From: Alitta virens
Taxonomy: Eukaryota > Annelida > Polychaeta > Phyllodocida > Nereididae
Assembly: GCA_932294295.1 (NCBI GenBank)
Contig: OW028579.1
Coordinates: 6,966,370 to 7,030,369 of the forward strand
DNA: 64,000 nucleotides
Direction: 5' to 3'
The notes under the pieces are model-generated. The model was not told where the DNA came from, made no database searches, and saw only the letters and a list, made by a program, of their open reading frames with translations. The position numbers were made by a program, and so were the translations under genes. Shown here piece by piece: positions 25,368 through 38,593 of the stretch; the stretch's first letter is position 1; each line of letters begins with the position of its first letter.

Positions 25368-26470
25368 GACATAGCTTACTTCCACACCATTTGATTTTAT
25401 ACTTATACAATGATACCAACCTGCGCACAAGCTAAAGCAGTTTGACATTGCACAAAGGTTCATGTGCAACTACCTTATGTGTGCTTCTTGGCTGAATTTG
25501 CCATAACATTTTATTGATTTAAAGAAACAACGCTACCAGATGGCTGCCCAATTGGCCAAAGTTGGCCTGGTGTTGTTGTCATTGGCTTAATGTAGGGCGC
25601 ACATTGAGCCATTGACAACAAAATCAGTTCAACAGCGGCTCTATTTGGCATGCAATGAAGGTAAAGTGACTTTGGATCTTTACATATTGCGACTTGAGCT
25701 TCATGCATTGCTTGGAAATCACACACAAACAAAAGTGATTGGGCATGGGTAGCATACAAGAAAAGGTGTCCCGTGACTCCCAACATAGTCATGTGTGATA
25801 TGTTGCAAAATTTGTATGGCAAGTAAATTTGAAGCTTTGATAATCTAACTGCCAATTTTATGGTTTTTATTTGGACTTCCCAATCAGATTTTTGACATAC
25901 AGAATGCAAAAACAACCTGTGCACAAGCTAATGTAGCTTGACATAATACAAAAATTTATACAAATATCTAAATCATCAAAGTGCCTTCCATGACATTTGA
26001 CTGAATCTGCCATAACTTATATTGATTGAAGTAACTTCCAGACTATCTAATTTTAGACTTATAGAATAATACCAAGATGCACACAAGCAAATACAGTTTG
26101 ACATTGCACAAAAGCTCATATGCAATAACCAGAATGTGTGCTTCCTGAATGTATCCGCCATAACTTTTATTGATTTGAAATAATGACGCTGCCAGATGGC
26201 TGACCAATTTGCAAAATTTGGCCTTGTGTTGCCATCCTTGGATCAATGTCAGGTGCACATCGAGCTTTAGATGACAAAAACAGTTCAACAGTGGCTGGAT
26301 TTGTCATGCCATGTGAAGAGTAACTTAGGATCTTTGCAAATTGCGAATTGGGCCTTATGCATTGCCGAAAAGTCATGCAAAACATGTGATTTGGCTTGGG
26401 TGACTCACCAGGAACAATCGCATAGTCATGTGCTATGTAGAACAATTTGTATGGCATAGGATGTAGATTG
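25368..26470. repeat. Satellite unit 24 (1,103 bp)
   Basis: Copy of unit 16 at offset 8,820 (AAAATTTATAC, GCAATAACC, CAATCGCATAG). Confidence 0.95.
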
Positions 26471-27573
26471 GTCATAGCCTACTTCCACACCATTTGATTT
26501 TATACTTATACAATGATACCAACCTGCGCACAAGCTAAAGCAGTTTGACATTGCACAAAAGTTCATGTGCAACTACCTTATGTGTGCTTCTTGGCTGAAT
26601 TTGCCATAACATTTTATTGATTTAAAGAAACAACGCTACCAGATGGCTGCCCAATTGGCTCAAGTTGGCCTGGTGTTGCTGTCATTGGCTTAATGTAGGG
26701 CGCACATTGAGCCATTGACAACAAAATCAGTTCAACAGTGGCTCTATTTGGCATGCAATGAAGGTAAAGTGACTTTGGATCTTTACATATTGCGACTTGA
26801 GCTTCATGCATTGCTTGGAAGTCACACACAAACAAAAGTGATTGGGCATGGGTAGCATAAAAGAAATAGTGTCCCGTGACTCCCAACATAGTCATGTGCG
26901 ATATGTTGCAAAATTTGTATGGCAAGTAAATTTGAAGCTTTGATAATCTAACTGACAATTTTATGGTTTTTATTTGGACTTCCCAATCAGATTTTTGACA
27001 TACAGAATGCAAAAACAACCTGTGCACAAGCTGATGTAGCTTGACATAATACACAAATGTATACAAATATCTAAATCATCAAAGTGCCTTCCATGACATT
27101 TGACTGAATCTGCCATAACTTATATTGATTGAAGTAACTTCCAGACTATCTAATTTTAGACTTTTAGAATAATACCAAGCTTCACACAAGCAAATACAGT
27201 TTGACATTGCACAAAAGCTCATATGCAATTACCAGAATGTGTGCTTCCTGAATGTATCTGCCATAACTTTTATTGATTTGAAATAATGACGCTGCCAGAT
27301 GGCTGACCAATTTGCAAAATTTGGCCTTGTGTTGCCATCCTTGGATCAATGTCAGGTGCACATCGAGCTTTAGGTGACAAAAACAGTTCAACAGTGGCTG
27401 GATTTGTCATGCCATGTGAAGAGTAACTTAGTATCTTTGCAAATTGCGACTTGGGCCTTATGCATTGCCGAAAACTCATGCAAAACATGTGATTTGGCTT
27501 GGGTGACTCACCAGGAACAATGGCTTAGTCATGTGCGATGTTGAACAATTTGTATGGCATAGGATGTAGATTG
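26471..27573. repeat. Satellite unit 25 (1,103 bp)
   Basis: Copy of unit 17 at offset 8,820 (GGCTCAAG, AAAAGAAATAG, TGGCTTAGTC, GCGATGTTG). Confidence 0.95.
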
Positions 27574-28674
27574 GACATAGCTTACTTCCACACCATTTGA
27601 TTTTATACTTATACAATGATACCAACCTGCGCACAAGCTAAAGCAGTTTGACATTGCACAAAGGTTCATGTGCAACTATTATGTGTGCTTCTTGGCTGAA
27701 TTTGCCATAACATTTTATTGATTTAAAGAAACAACGCTACCAGATGGATGCCCAATTGGCCAAAGTTGGCCTGGTGTTGCTGTCATTGGCTTAATGTTGG
27801 GCGCACATTGAGCCATTGACAACAAAATCAGTTCAACAGCGGCTCTATTTGGCATGCAATGAAGGTAAAGTGACTTTGGATCTTTACATATTGCGACTTG
27901 AGCTTCATGCATTGCTTGGAAATCACACACAAACAAAAGTGATTGGGCATGGGTAGCATACAAGAAAAGGTGTCCCGTGACTCCCAACATAGTCATGTGT
28001 GATATGTTGCAAAATTTGTATGGCAAGTAAATTTGAAGCTTTGATAATCTAACTGCCAATTTTATGGTTTTTATTTGGACTTCCCAATCAGATTTTTGAC
28101 ATACAGAATGCAAAAACAACCTGTGCACAAGCTAATGTAGCTTGACATAATACAAAAATGTATACAAATATCTAAATCATCAAAGTGCCTTCCATGACAT
28201 TTGACTGAATCTGCCATAACTTATATTGATTGAAGTAACTTCCAGACTATCTAATTTTAGACTTATAGAATAATACCAAGATGCACACAAGCAAATACAG
28301 TTTGACATTGCACAAAAGCTCATATGCAATTACCAGAATGTGTGCTTCCTGAATGTATCCGCCATAACTTTTATTGATTTGAAATAATGACGCTGCCAGA
28401 TGGCTGACCAATTTGCAAAATTTGGCCTTGTGTTGCCATCCTTGGATCAATGTCAGGTGCACATCGAGCTTTAGGTGACAAAAACAGTTCAACAGTGGCT
28501 GGATTTGTCATGCCATGTGAAGAGTAACTTAGTATCTTTCCAAATTGCGACTTGGGCCTTATGCATTGCCGAAAACTCATGCAAAACATGTGATTTGGCT
28601 TGGGTGACTCACCAGGAACAATGGCATAGTCATGTGCGATGTTGAACAATTTGTATGGCATAGGATGTAGATTG
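27574..28674. repeat. Satellite unit 26 (1,101 bp)
   Basis: Copy of unit 18 at offset 8,820 (CAACTATTATG, GATGGATGCCC, CTTTCCAAATTG). The block recopied at 54.8 kb begins inside it, about 27,799. Confidence 0.95.
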
Positions 28675-29777
28675 GTCATAGCTTACTTCCACACCATTTG
28701 ATTTTATACTTATACAATGATACCAACCTGCGCACAAGCTAAAGCAGTTTGACATTGCACAAAAGTTCATGTGCAACTACCTTATGTGTGCTTCTTGGCT
28801 GAATTTGCCATAACATTTTATTGATTTAAAGAAACAACGCTACCAGATGGCTGCCCAATTGGCTAAAGTTGGCCTGGTGTTGCTGTCATTGGCTTAATGT
28901 AGGGCGCACATTGAGCCATTGACAACAAAATCAGTTCAACAGTGGCTCTATTTGGCATGCAATGAAGGTAAAGTGACTTTGGATCTTTACATATTGCGAC
29001 TTGAGCTTCATGCATTGCTTGGAAGTCACACACAAACAAAAGTGATTGGGCACGGGTAGCATAAAAGAAAAGGTGTCCCGTGACTCCCAACATAGTCATG
29101 TGTGATATGTTGCAAAATTTGTATGGCAAGTAAATTTGTAGCTTTGATAATCTAACTGACAATCTTATGGTTTTTATTTGGACTTCCCAATCAGATTTTT
29201 GACATACAGAATGCAAAAACAACCTGTGCACAAGCTTATGTAGCTTGACATAATACACAAATGTATACAAATATCTAAATCATCAAAGTGCCTTCCATGA
29301 CATTTGACTGAATCTGCCATAACTTATATTGATTGAAGTAACTTCCAGACTATCTAATTTTAGACTTTTAGAATAATACCAGGCTTCACACAAGCAAATA
29401 CAGTTTGACATTGCACAAAAGCTCATATGCAATTACCAGAATGTGTGCTTCCTGAATGTATCCGCCATAACTTTTATTGATTTGAAATAATGACGCTGCC
29501 AGATGGCTGACCAATTTGCAAAATTTGGCCTTGTGTTGCCATCCTAGGATCAATGTCAGGTGCACATCGAGCTTTAGGTGACAAAAACAGTTCAACAGTG
29601 GCTGGATTTGTCATGCCATGTGAAGAGTAACTTAGGATCTTTGCAAATTGCGACTTGGGCCTTATGCATTGCCGAAAAGTCATGCAAAACATGTGATTTG
29701 GCTTGGGTGACTCACCAGGAACAATGGCATAGTCATGTGCTATGTAGAACAAATTGTATGGCATAGGATGTAGATTG
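28675..29777. repeat. Satellite unit 27 (1,103 bp)
   Basis: Copy of unit 19 at offset 8,820; also matches unit 52 at offset 27,033. Carries GCACGGG, TTTGTAGCTTTG, CCAGGCTTC and ACAAATTGTATGG. Confidence 0.95.
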
Positions 29778-30880
29778 GACATAGCTTACTTCCACACCAT
29801 TTGATTTTATACTTATACAATGATACCAACCTGCGCACAAGCTAAAGCAGTTTGACATTGCACAAAGGTTCATGTGCAACTACCTTATGTGTGCTTCTTG
29901 GCTGAATTTGCCATAACATTTTATTGATTTAAAGAAACAACGCTACCAGATGGCTGCCCAATTGGCCAAAGTTGGCCTGGTGTTGTTGTCATTGGCTTAA
30001 TGTAGGGCGCACATTGAGCCATTGACAACAAAATCAGTTCAACAGCGGCTCTATTTGGCATGCAATGAAGGTAAAGTGACTTTGGATCTTTACATATTGC
30101 GACTTGAGCTTCATGCATTGCTTGGAAATCACACACAAACAAAAGTGATTGGGCATGGGTAGCATACAAGAAAAGGTGTCCCGTGACTCCCAACATAGTC
30201 ATGTGTGATATGTTGCAAAATTTGTATGGCAAGTAAATTTGAAGCTTTGATAATCTAACTGCCAATTTTATGGTTTTTATTTGGACTTCCCAATCAGATT
30301 TTTGACATACAGAATGCAAAAACAACCTGTGCACAAGCTAATGTAGCTTGACATAATACAAAAATGTATACAAATATCTAAATCATCAAAGTGCCTTCCA
30401 TGACATTTGACTGAATCTGCCATAACTTATATTGATTGAAGTAACTTCCAGACTATCTAATTTTAGACTTATAGAATAATACCAAGATGCACACAAGCAA
30501 ATACAGTTTGACATTGCACAAAAGCTCATATGCAATTACCAGAATGTGTGCTTCCTGAATGTATCCGCCATAACTTTTATTGATTTGAAATAATGACGCT
30601 GCCAGATGGCTGACCAATTTGCAAAATTTGGCCTTGTGTTGCCATCCTTGGATCAATGTCAGGTGCACATCGAGCTTTAGATGACAAAAACAGTTCAACA
30701 GTGGCTGGATTTGTCATGCCATGTGAAGAGTAACTTAGGATCTTTGCAAATTGCGAATTGGGCCTTATGCATTGCCGAAAAGTCATGCAAAACATGTGAT
30801 TTGGCTTGGGTGACTCACCAGGAACAATCGCATAGTCATGTGCTATGTAGAACAATTTGTATGGCATAGGATGTAGATTG
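29778..30880. repeat. Satellite unit 28 (1,103 bp)
   Basis: Copy of unit 20 at offset 8,820, except G at 30,366 (AAAATGTATAC). Matches unit 53. Confidence 0.95.
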
Positions 30881-31983
30881 GTCATAGCCTACTTCCACAC
30901 CATTTGATTTTATACTTATACAATGATACCAACCTGCGCACAAGCTAAAGCAGTTTGACATTGCACAAAAGTTCATGTGCAACTACCTTATGTGTGCTTC
31001 TTGGCTGAATTTGCCATACCATTTTATTGATTTAAAGAAACAACGCTACCAGATGGCTGCCCAATTGGCTCAAGTTGGCCTGGTGTTGCTGTCATTGGCT
31101 TAATGTAGGGCGCACATTGAGCCATTGACAACAAAATCAGTTCAACAGTGGCTCTATTTGGCATGCAATGAAGGTAAAGTGACTTTGGATCTTTACATAT
31201 TGCGACTTGAGCTTCATGCATTGCTTGGAAGTCACACACAAACAAAAGTGATTGGGCATGGGTAGCATAAAAGAAATAGTGTCCCGTGACTCCCAACATA
31301 GTCATGTGCGATATGTTGCAAAATTTGTATGGCAAGTAAATTTGAAGCTTTGATAATCTAACTGCCAATTTTATGGTTTTTATTTGGACTTCCCAATCAG
31401 ATTTTTTACATACAGAATGCAAAAACAACCTGTGCACAAGCTGATGTAGCTTGACATAATACACAAATGTATACAAATATCTAAATCATCAAAGTGCCTT
31501 CCATGACATTTGACTGAATCTGCCAAAACTTATATTGATTGAAGTAACTTCCAGACTATCTAATTTTAGACTTTTAGAATAATACCAAGCTTCACACAAG
31601 CAAATACAGTTTGACATTGCACAAAAGCTCATATGCAATTACCAGAATGTGTGCTTCCTGAATGTATCTGCCATAACTTTTATTGATTTGAAATAATGAC
31701 GCTGCCAGATGGCTGACCAATTTGCAAAATTTGGCCTTGTGTTGCCATCCTTGGATCAATGTCAGGTGCACATCCAGCTTTAGGTGACAAAAACAGTTCA
31801 ACAGTGGCTGGATTTGTCATGCCATGTGAAGAGTAACTTAGTATCTTTGCAAATTGCGACTTGGGCCTTATGCATTGCCGAAAACTCATGCAAAACATGT
31901 GATTTGGCTTGGGTGACTCACCAGGAACAATGGCATAGTCATGTGCTATGTAGAACAATTTGTATGGCATAGGATGTAGATTG
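30881..31983. repeat. Satellite unit 29 (1,103 bp)
   Basis: Matches unit 21 at offset 8,820 up to 31,668, then departs (T at 31,669, GTATCTGCC; CATCCAGC near 31,775). The CATCCAGC variant is shared with unit 54. Confidence 0.95.
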
Positions 31984-33084
31984 GACATAGCTTACTTCCA
32001 CACCATTTGATTTTATACTTATACAATGATACCAACCTGCGCACAAGCTAAAGCAGTTTGACATTGCACAAAGGTTCATGTGCAACTATTATGTGTGCTT
32101 CTTGGCTGAATTTGCCATAACATTTTATTGATTTAAAGAAACAATGCTACCAGATGGCTGCCCAATTGGCTAAAGTTGGCCTGGTGTTGCTGTCATTGGC
32201 TTAATGTAGGGCGCACATTGAGCCATTGACAACAAAATCAGTTCAACAGTGGCTCTATTTGGCATGCAATGAAGGTAAAGTGACTTTGGATCTTTACATA
32301 TTGCGACTTGAGCTTCATGCATTGCTTGGAAGTCACACACAAACAAAAGTTATTGGGCACGGGTAGCATAAAAGAAAAGGTGTCCCGTGACTCCCAACAT
32401 AGTCATGTGTGATATGTTGCAAAATTTGTATGGCAAGTAAATTTGAAGCTTTGATAATCTAACTGACAATCTTATGGTTTTTATTTGGACTTCCCAATCA
32501 GATTTTTGACATACAGAATGCAAAAACAACCTGTGCACAAGCTTATGTAGCTTGACATAATACAAAAATGTATACAAATATCTAGATCATCAAAGTGCCT
32601 TCCATGACATTTGACTGAATCTGCCATAACTTATATTGATTGAAGTAACTTCCAGACTATCTAATTTTAGACTTTTAGAATAATACCAGGCTTCACACAA
32701 GCAAATACAGTTTGACATTGCACAAAAGCTCATATGCAATTACCAGAATGTGTGCTTCCTGAATGCATCTGCCATAACTTTTATTGATTTGAAATAATGA
32801 CGCTGCCAGATGGCTGACCAATCTGCAAAATTTGGCCTTGTGTTGCCATCCTTGGATCAATGTCAGGTGCACATCGAGCTTTAGGTGACAAAAACAGTTC
32901 AACAGTGGCTGGATTTGTCATGCCATGTGAAGAGTAACTTAGTATCTTTGCAAATTGCGACTTGGGCCTTATGCATTGCCGAAAACTCATGCAAAACATG
33001 TGATTTGGCTTGGGTGACTCACCAGGAACAATGGCATAGTCATGTGCTATGTAGAACAATTTGTATGGCATAGGATGTAGATTG
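31984..33084. repeat. Satellite unit 30 (1,101 bp)
   Basis: CAACTATTATG, CAATGCTA, GGCTAAAG, AAGTTATTGGG, GCACGGG, ATCTAGATC, CCAGGCTTC, GAATGCATCTGCC. Counterpart of unit 55, with TTTGAAGC here against TTTGTAGC there. Confidence 0.95.
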
Positions 33085-34185
33085 GACATAGCTTACTTCC
33101 ACACCATTTGATTTTATACTTATACAATGATACCAACCTGCGCACAAGCTAAAGCAGTTTGACATTGCACAAAGGTTCATGTGCAACTATTATGTGTGCT
33201 TCTTGGCTGAATTTGCCATAACATTTTATTGATTTAAAGAAACAACGCTACCAGATGGCTGCCCAATTGGCCAAAGTTGGCCTGGTGTTGCTGTCATTGG
33301 CTTAATGCTGGGTGCACATTGAGCCATTGACAACAAAATCAGTTCAACAGTGGCTCTATTTGGCATGCAATGAAGGTAAAGTGACTTTGGATCTTTACAT
33401 ATTGCGACTTGAGCTTCATGCATTGCTTGGAAATCACACACAAACAAAAGTGATTGGGCATGGGTAGCATACAAGAAAAGGTGTCCCGTGACTCCCAACA
33501 TAGTCATGTGTGATATGTTGCAAAATTTGTATGGCAAGTAAATTTGAAGCTTTGATAATCTAACTGCCAATTTTATGGTTTTTATTTGGACTTCCCAATC
33601 AGATTTTTGACATACAGAATGCAAAAACAACCTGTGCACAAGCTAATGTAGCTTGACATAATACAAAAATGTATACAAATATCTAAATCATCAAAGAGCC
33701 TTCCATGACATTTGACTGAATCTGCCATAACTTATATTGATTGAAGTAACTTCCAGACTATCTAATTTTAGACTTATAGAATAATACCAAGATGCACACA
33801 AGCAAATACAGTTTGACATTGCACAAAAGCTCATATGCAATTACCAGAATGTGTGCTTCCTGAATGTATCCGCCATAACTTTTATTGATTTGAAATAATG
33901 ACGCTGCCAGATGGCTGACCAATTTGCAAAATTTGGACTTGTGTTGCCATCCTTGGATCAATGTCAGGTGCACATCGAGCTTTAGATGACAAAAACAGTT
34001 CAACAGTGGCTGGATTTGTCATGCCATGTGAAGAGTAACTTAGGATCTTTGCAAATTGTGAATTGGGCCTTATGCATTGCCGAAAAGTCATGCAAAACAT
34101 GTGATTTGGCTTGGGTGACTCACCAGGAACAATGGCATAGTCATGTGCTATGTAGAACAATTTGTATGGCATAGGATGTAGATTG
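33085..34185. repeat. Satellite unit 31 (1,101 bp)
   Basis: CAACTATTATG, AATGCTGGGTGCAC, AAAGAGCC, TTTGGACTTG, TTAGATGAC, TTGTGAATTGGG. Counterpart of unit 56, which differs by GCGATGTTG. Confidence 0.95.
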
Positions 34186-35288
34186 GTCATAGCTTACTTC
34201 CACACCATTTGATTTTATACTTATACAATGATACCAACCTGCGCACAAGCTAAAGCAGTTTGACATTGCACAAAAGTTCATGTGCAACTACCTTATGTGT
34301 GCTTCTTGGCTGAATTTGCCATAACATTTTATTGATTTAAAGAAACAATGCTACCAGATGGCTGCCCAATTGGCTAAAGTTGGCCTGGTGTTGCTGTCAT
34401 TGGCTTAATGTAGGGCGCACATTGAGCCATTGACAACAAAATCAGTTCAACAGTGGCTCTATTTGGCATGCAATGAAGGTAAAGTGACTTTGGATCTTTA
34501 CATATTGCGACTTGAGCTTCATGCATTGCTTGGAAGTCACACACAAACAAAAGTGATTGGGCATGGGTAGCATAAAAGAAAAGGTGTCCCGTGACCCCCA
34601 ACATAGTCATGTGTGATATGTTGCAAAATTTGTATGGCAAGTAAATTTGAAGCTTTGATAATCTAACTGACAATCTTATGGTTTTTATTTGGACTTCCCA
34701 ATCAGATTTTTGACATACAGAATGCAAAAACAACCTGTGCACAAGCTGATGTAGCTTGACATAATACACAAATGTATACAAATATCTAAATCACCAAAGT
34801 GCCTTCCATGACATTTGACTGAATCTGCCATAACTTATATTGATTGAAGTAACTTCCAGACTATCTAATTTTAGACCTATAGAATAATACCAAGATGCAC
34901 ACAAGCAAATACAGTTTGACATTGCACAAAAGCTCATATGCAATTACCAGAATGTGTGCTTCCTGAATGTATCTGCCATAACTTTTATTGATTTGAAATA
35001 ATGACGCTGCCAGATGGCTGACCAATTTGCAAAATTTGGCCTTGTGTTGCCATCCTTGGATCAATGTCAGGTGCACATCGAGCTTTAGGTGACAAAAACA
35101 GTTCAACAGTGGCTGGATTTGTCATGCCATGTGAAGAGTAACTTAGTATCTTTGCAAATTGCGACTTGGGCCTTATGCATTGCCGAAAACTCATGCAAAA
35201 CATGTGATTTGGCTTGGGTGACTCACCAGGAACAATGGCATAGTCATGTGCTATGTAGAACAATTTGTATGGCATAGGATGTAGATTG
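34186..35288. repeat. Satellite unit 32 (1,103 bp)
   Basis: Starts GTCATAG; CAATGCTA, GGCTAAAG, GTGACCCCCAAC, ACAATCTTA, ATCACCAAAG, GACCTATAG. Counterpart of unit 57. Confidence 0.95.
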
Positions 35289-36389
35289 GACATAGCTTAC
35301 TTCCACACCATTTGATTTTATACTTATACAATGATACCAACCTGCGCACAAGCTAAAGCAGTTTGCAATTGCACAAAGGTTCATGTGCAACTATTATGTG
35401 TGCTTCTTGGCTGAATTTGCCATAACATTTTATTGATTTAAAGAAACAACGCTACCAGATGGCTGCCCAATTGGCTAAAGTTGGCCTGGTGTTGCTGTCA
35501 TTGGCTTAATGTAGGGCGCACATTGAGCCATTGACAACAAAATCAGTTCAACAGTGGCTCTATTTGGCATGCAATGAAGGTAAAGTGACTTTGGATCTTT
35601 ACATATTGCGACTTGAGCTTCATGCATTGCTTGGAAGTCACACACAAACAAAAGTTATTGGGCACGGGTAGCATAAAAGAAAAGGTGTCCCGTGACTCCC
35701 AACATAGTCATGTGTGATATGTTGCAAAATTTGTATGGCAAGTAAATTTGTAGCTTTGATAATCTAACTGACAATCTTATGGTTTTTATTTGGACTTCCC
35801 AATCAGATTTTTGACATACAGAATGCAAAAACAACCTGTGCACAAGCTTATGTAGCTTGACATAATACACAAATGTATACAAATATCTAAATCAACAAAG
35901 TGCCTTCCATGACATTTGACTGAATCTGCCATAACTTATATTGATTGAAGTAACTTCCAGACTATCTAATTTTAGACTTTTAGAATAATACCAGGCTTCA
36001 CACAAGCAAATACAGTTTGACATTGCACAAAAGCTCATATGCAATTACCAGAATGTGTGCTTCCTGAATGTATCTGCCATAACTTTTATTGATTTGAAAT
36101 AATGACGCTGCCAGATGGCTGACCAATCTGCAAAATTTGGCCTTGTGTTGCCATCCTTGGATCAATGTCAGGTGCACATCGAGCTTTAGGTGACAAAAAC
36201 AGTTCAACAGTGGCTGGATTTGTCATGCCATGTGAAGAGTAACTTAGTATCTTTGCAAATTGCGACTTGGGCCTTATGCATTGCCGAAAACTCATGCAAA
36301 ACATGTGATTTGGCTTGGGTGACTCACCAGGAACAATGGCATAGTCATGTGCTATGTAGAACAATTTGTATGGCATAGGATGTAGATTG
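35289..36389. repeat. Satellite unit 33 (1,101 bp)
   Basis: TTTGCAATTGCAC near the start, CAACTATTATG, AAGTTATTGGG, GCACGGG, TTTGTAGCTTTG, ATCAACAAAG, CCAGGCTTC. Counterpart of unit 58; related to unit 30. Confidence 0.95.
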
Positions 36390-37490
36390 GACATAGCTTA
36401 CTTCCACACCATTTGATTTTATACTTATACAATGATACCAACCTGCGCACAAGCTAAAGCAGTTTGACATTGCACAAAGGTTCATGTGCAACTATTATGT
36501 GTGCTTCTTGGCTGAATTTGCCATAACATTTTATTGATTTAAAGAAACAACGCTACCAGATGGCTGCCCAATTGGCCAAAGTTGGCCTGGTGTTGCTGTC
36601 ATTGGCTTAATGCTGGGCGCACATTGAGCCATTGACAACAAAATCAGTTCAACAGTGGCTCTATTTGGCATGCAATGAAGGTAAAGTGACTTTGGATCTT
36701 TACATATTGCGACTTGAGCTTCATGCATTGCTTGGAAATTACACACAAACAAAAGTGATTGGGCATGGGTAGCATACAAGAAAAGGTGTCCCGTGACTCC
36801 CAACATAGTCATGTGTGATATGTTGCAAAATTTGTATGGCAAGTAAATTTGAAGCTTTGATAATCTAACTGCCAATTTTATGGTTTTTATTTGGACTTCC
36901 CAATCAGATTTTTGACATACAGAATGCAAAAACAACCTGTGCACAAGCTAATGTAGCTTGACATAATACAAAAATGTATACAAATATCTAAATCATCAAA
37001 GAGCCTTCCATGACATTTGACTGAATCTGCCATAACTTATATTGATTGAAGTAACTTCCAGACTATCTAATTTTAGACTTATAGAATAATACCAAGATGC
37101 ACACAAGCAAATACAGTTTGACATTGCACAAAAGCTCATATGCAATTACCAGAATGTGTGCTTCCTGAATGTATCCGCCATAACTTTTATTGATTTGAAA
37201 TAATGACGCTGCCAGATGGCTGACCAATTTGCAAAATTTGGACTTGTGTTGCCATCCTTGGATCAATGTCAGGTGCACATCGAGCTTTAGATGACAAAAA
37301 CAGTTCAACAGTGGCTGGATTTGTCATGCCATGTGAAGAGTAACTTAGGATCTTTGCAAATTGTGAATTGGGCCTTATGCATTGCCGAAAAGTCATGCAA
37401 AACATGTGATTTGGCTTGGGTGACTCACCAGGAACAATGGCATAGTCATGTGCTATGTAGAACAATTTGTATGGCATAGGATGTAGATTG
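36390..37490. repeat. Satellite unit 34 (1,101 bp)
   Basis: CAACTATTATG, AATGCTGGGCGCAC, GGAAATTACAC, AAAGAGCC, TTTGGACTTG, TTGTGAATTGGG. Counterpart of partial unit 59; related to unit 31. Confidence 0.95.
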
Positions 37491-38593
37491 GTCATAGCTT
37501 ACTTCCACACCATTTGATTTTATACTTATACAATGATACCAACCTGCGCACAAGCTAAAGCAGTTTGACATTGCACAAAAGTTCATGTGCAACTACCTTA
37601 TGTGTGCTTCTTGGCTGAATTTGCCATAACATTTTATTGATTTAAAGAAACAATGCTACCAGATGGCTGCCCAATTGGCTAAAGTTGGCCTGGTGTTGCT
37701 GTCATTGGCTTAATGTAGGGCGCACATTGAGCCATTGACAACAAAATCAGTTCAACAGTGGCTCTATTTGGCATGCAATGAAGGTAAAGTGACTTTGGAT
37801 CTTTACATATTGCGACTTGAGCTTCATGCATTGCTTGGAAGTCACACACAAACAAAAGTGATTGGGCATGGGTAGCATAAAAGAAAAGGTGTCCCGTGAC
37901 CCCCAACATAGTCATGTGTGATATGTTGCAAAATTTGTATGGCAAGTAAATTTGAAGCTTTGATAATCTAACTGACAATCTTATGGTTTTTATTTGGACT
38001 TCCCAATCAGATTTTTGACATACAGAATGCAAAAACAACCTGTGCACAAGCTGATGTAGCTTGACATAATACACAAATGTATACAAATATCTAAATCATC
38101 AAAGTGCCTCCCATGACATTTGACTGAATCTGCCATAACTTATATTGATTGAAGTAACTTCCAGACTATCTAATTTTAGACCTATAGAATAATACCAAGC
38201 TTCACACAAGCAAATACAGTTTGACATTGCACAAAAGCTCATATGCAATTACCAGAATGTGTGCTTCCTGAATGTATCCGCCATAACTTTTATTGATTTG
38301 AAATAATGACGCTGCCAGATGGCTGACCAATCTGCAAAATTTGGCCTTGTGTTGCCATCCTTGGATCAATGTCAGGTGCACATCGAGCTTTAGATGACAA
38401 AAACAGTTCAACAGTGGCTGGATTTGTCATGCCATGTGAAGAGTAACTTAGGATCTTTGCAAATTGCGACTTGGGCCTTATGCATTGCCGAAAAGTCATG
38501 CAAAACATGTGATTTGGCTTGGGTGACTCACCAGGAACAATGGCATAGTCATGTGCTATTTAGAACAATTTGCATGGCATAGGATGTAGATTG
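37491..38593. repeat. Satellite unit 35 (1,103 bp)
   Basis: Front like unit 32 (GTCATAG, CAATGCTA, GTGACCCCCAAC, GACCTATAG), then departs: GTGCCTCCC, AAGCTTC, CAATCTGC, TTAGATGAC, private GCTATTTAG. Confidence 0.95.

Larger units (their letters stand above)
13983..31622. repeat. Direct tandem duplication of an 8,820-bp, eight-unit block
   Basis: Bases 13,983-22,802 are followed immediately by a second copy at 22,803-31,622, and the match runs on to 22,848/31,668. It is bounded on the left by G 13,982 against C 22,802 and on the right by C 22,849 against T 31,669. Two or more 1,101-bp units, GCGATGTTG variants and the AAAAAAGTTC run keep identical spacing. I found one substitution (T 21,546, G 30,366). 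Confidence 0.92.
27799..36967. repeat. Source-type block, recopied at 54,832-64,000 (offset 27,033 bp)
   Basis: Units 26 (part) to 34 keep the same order of rare variants as units 51 (part) to 59. Which copy is older cannot be told from order alone. Confidence 0.9.
31984..38150. repeat. Older higher-order duplication: units 30-32 related to units 33-35 (offset 3,305 bp)
   Basis: The order is shared: AAGTTATTGGG/GCACGGG unit, then AATGCTGGG/AAAGAGCC/GGACTTG unit, then GTGACCCCCAAC/GACCTATAG unit. Several substitutions separate the copies, so this is older than the 8,820-bp duplication. The offset is 3,305 because two of the three units have the 2-bp deletion. Confidence 0.85.

Noticed and set aside
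13983..31622. 8,820-bp duplication as purely an assembly artefact
   Set aside because: Not provable without reads. However, the copies differ at least at 21,546/30,366, and the third copy at 54.8 kb carries the second copy's base and CATCCAGC, which favours real separate copies.
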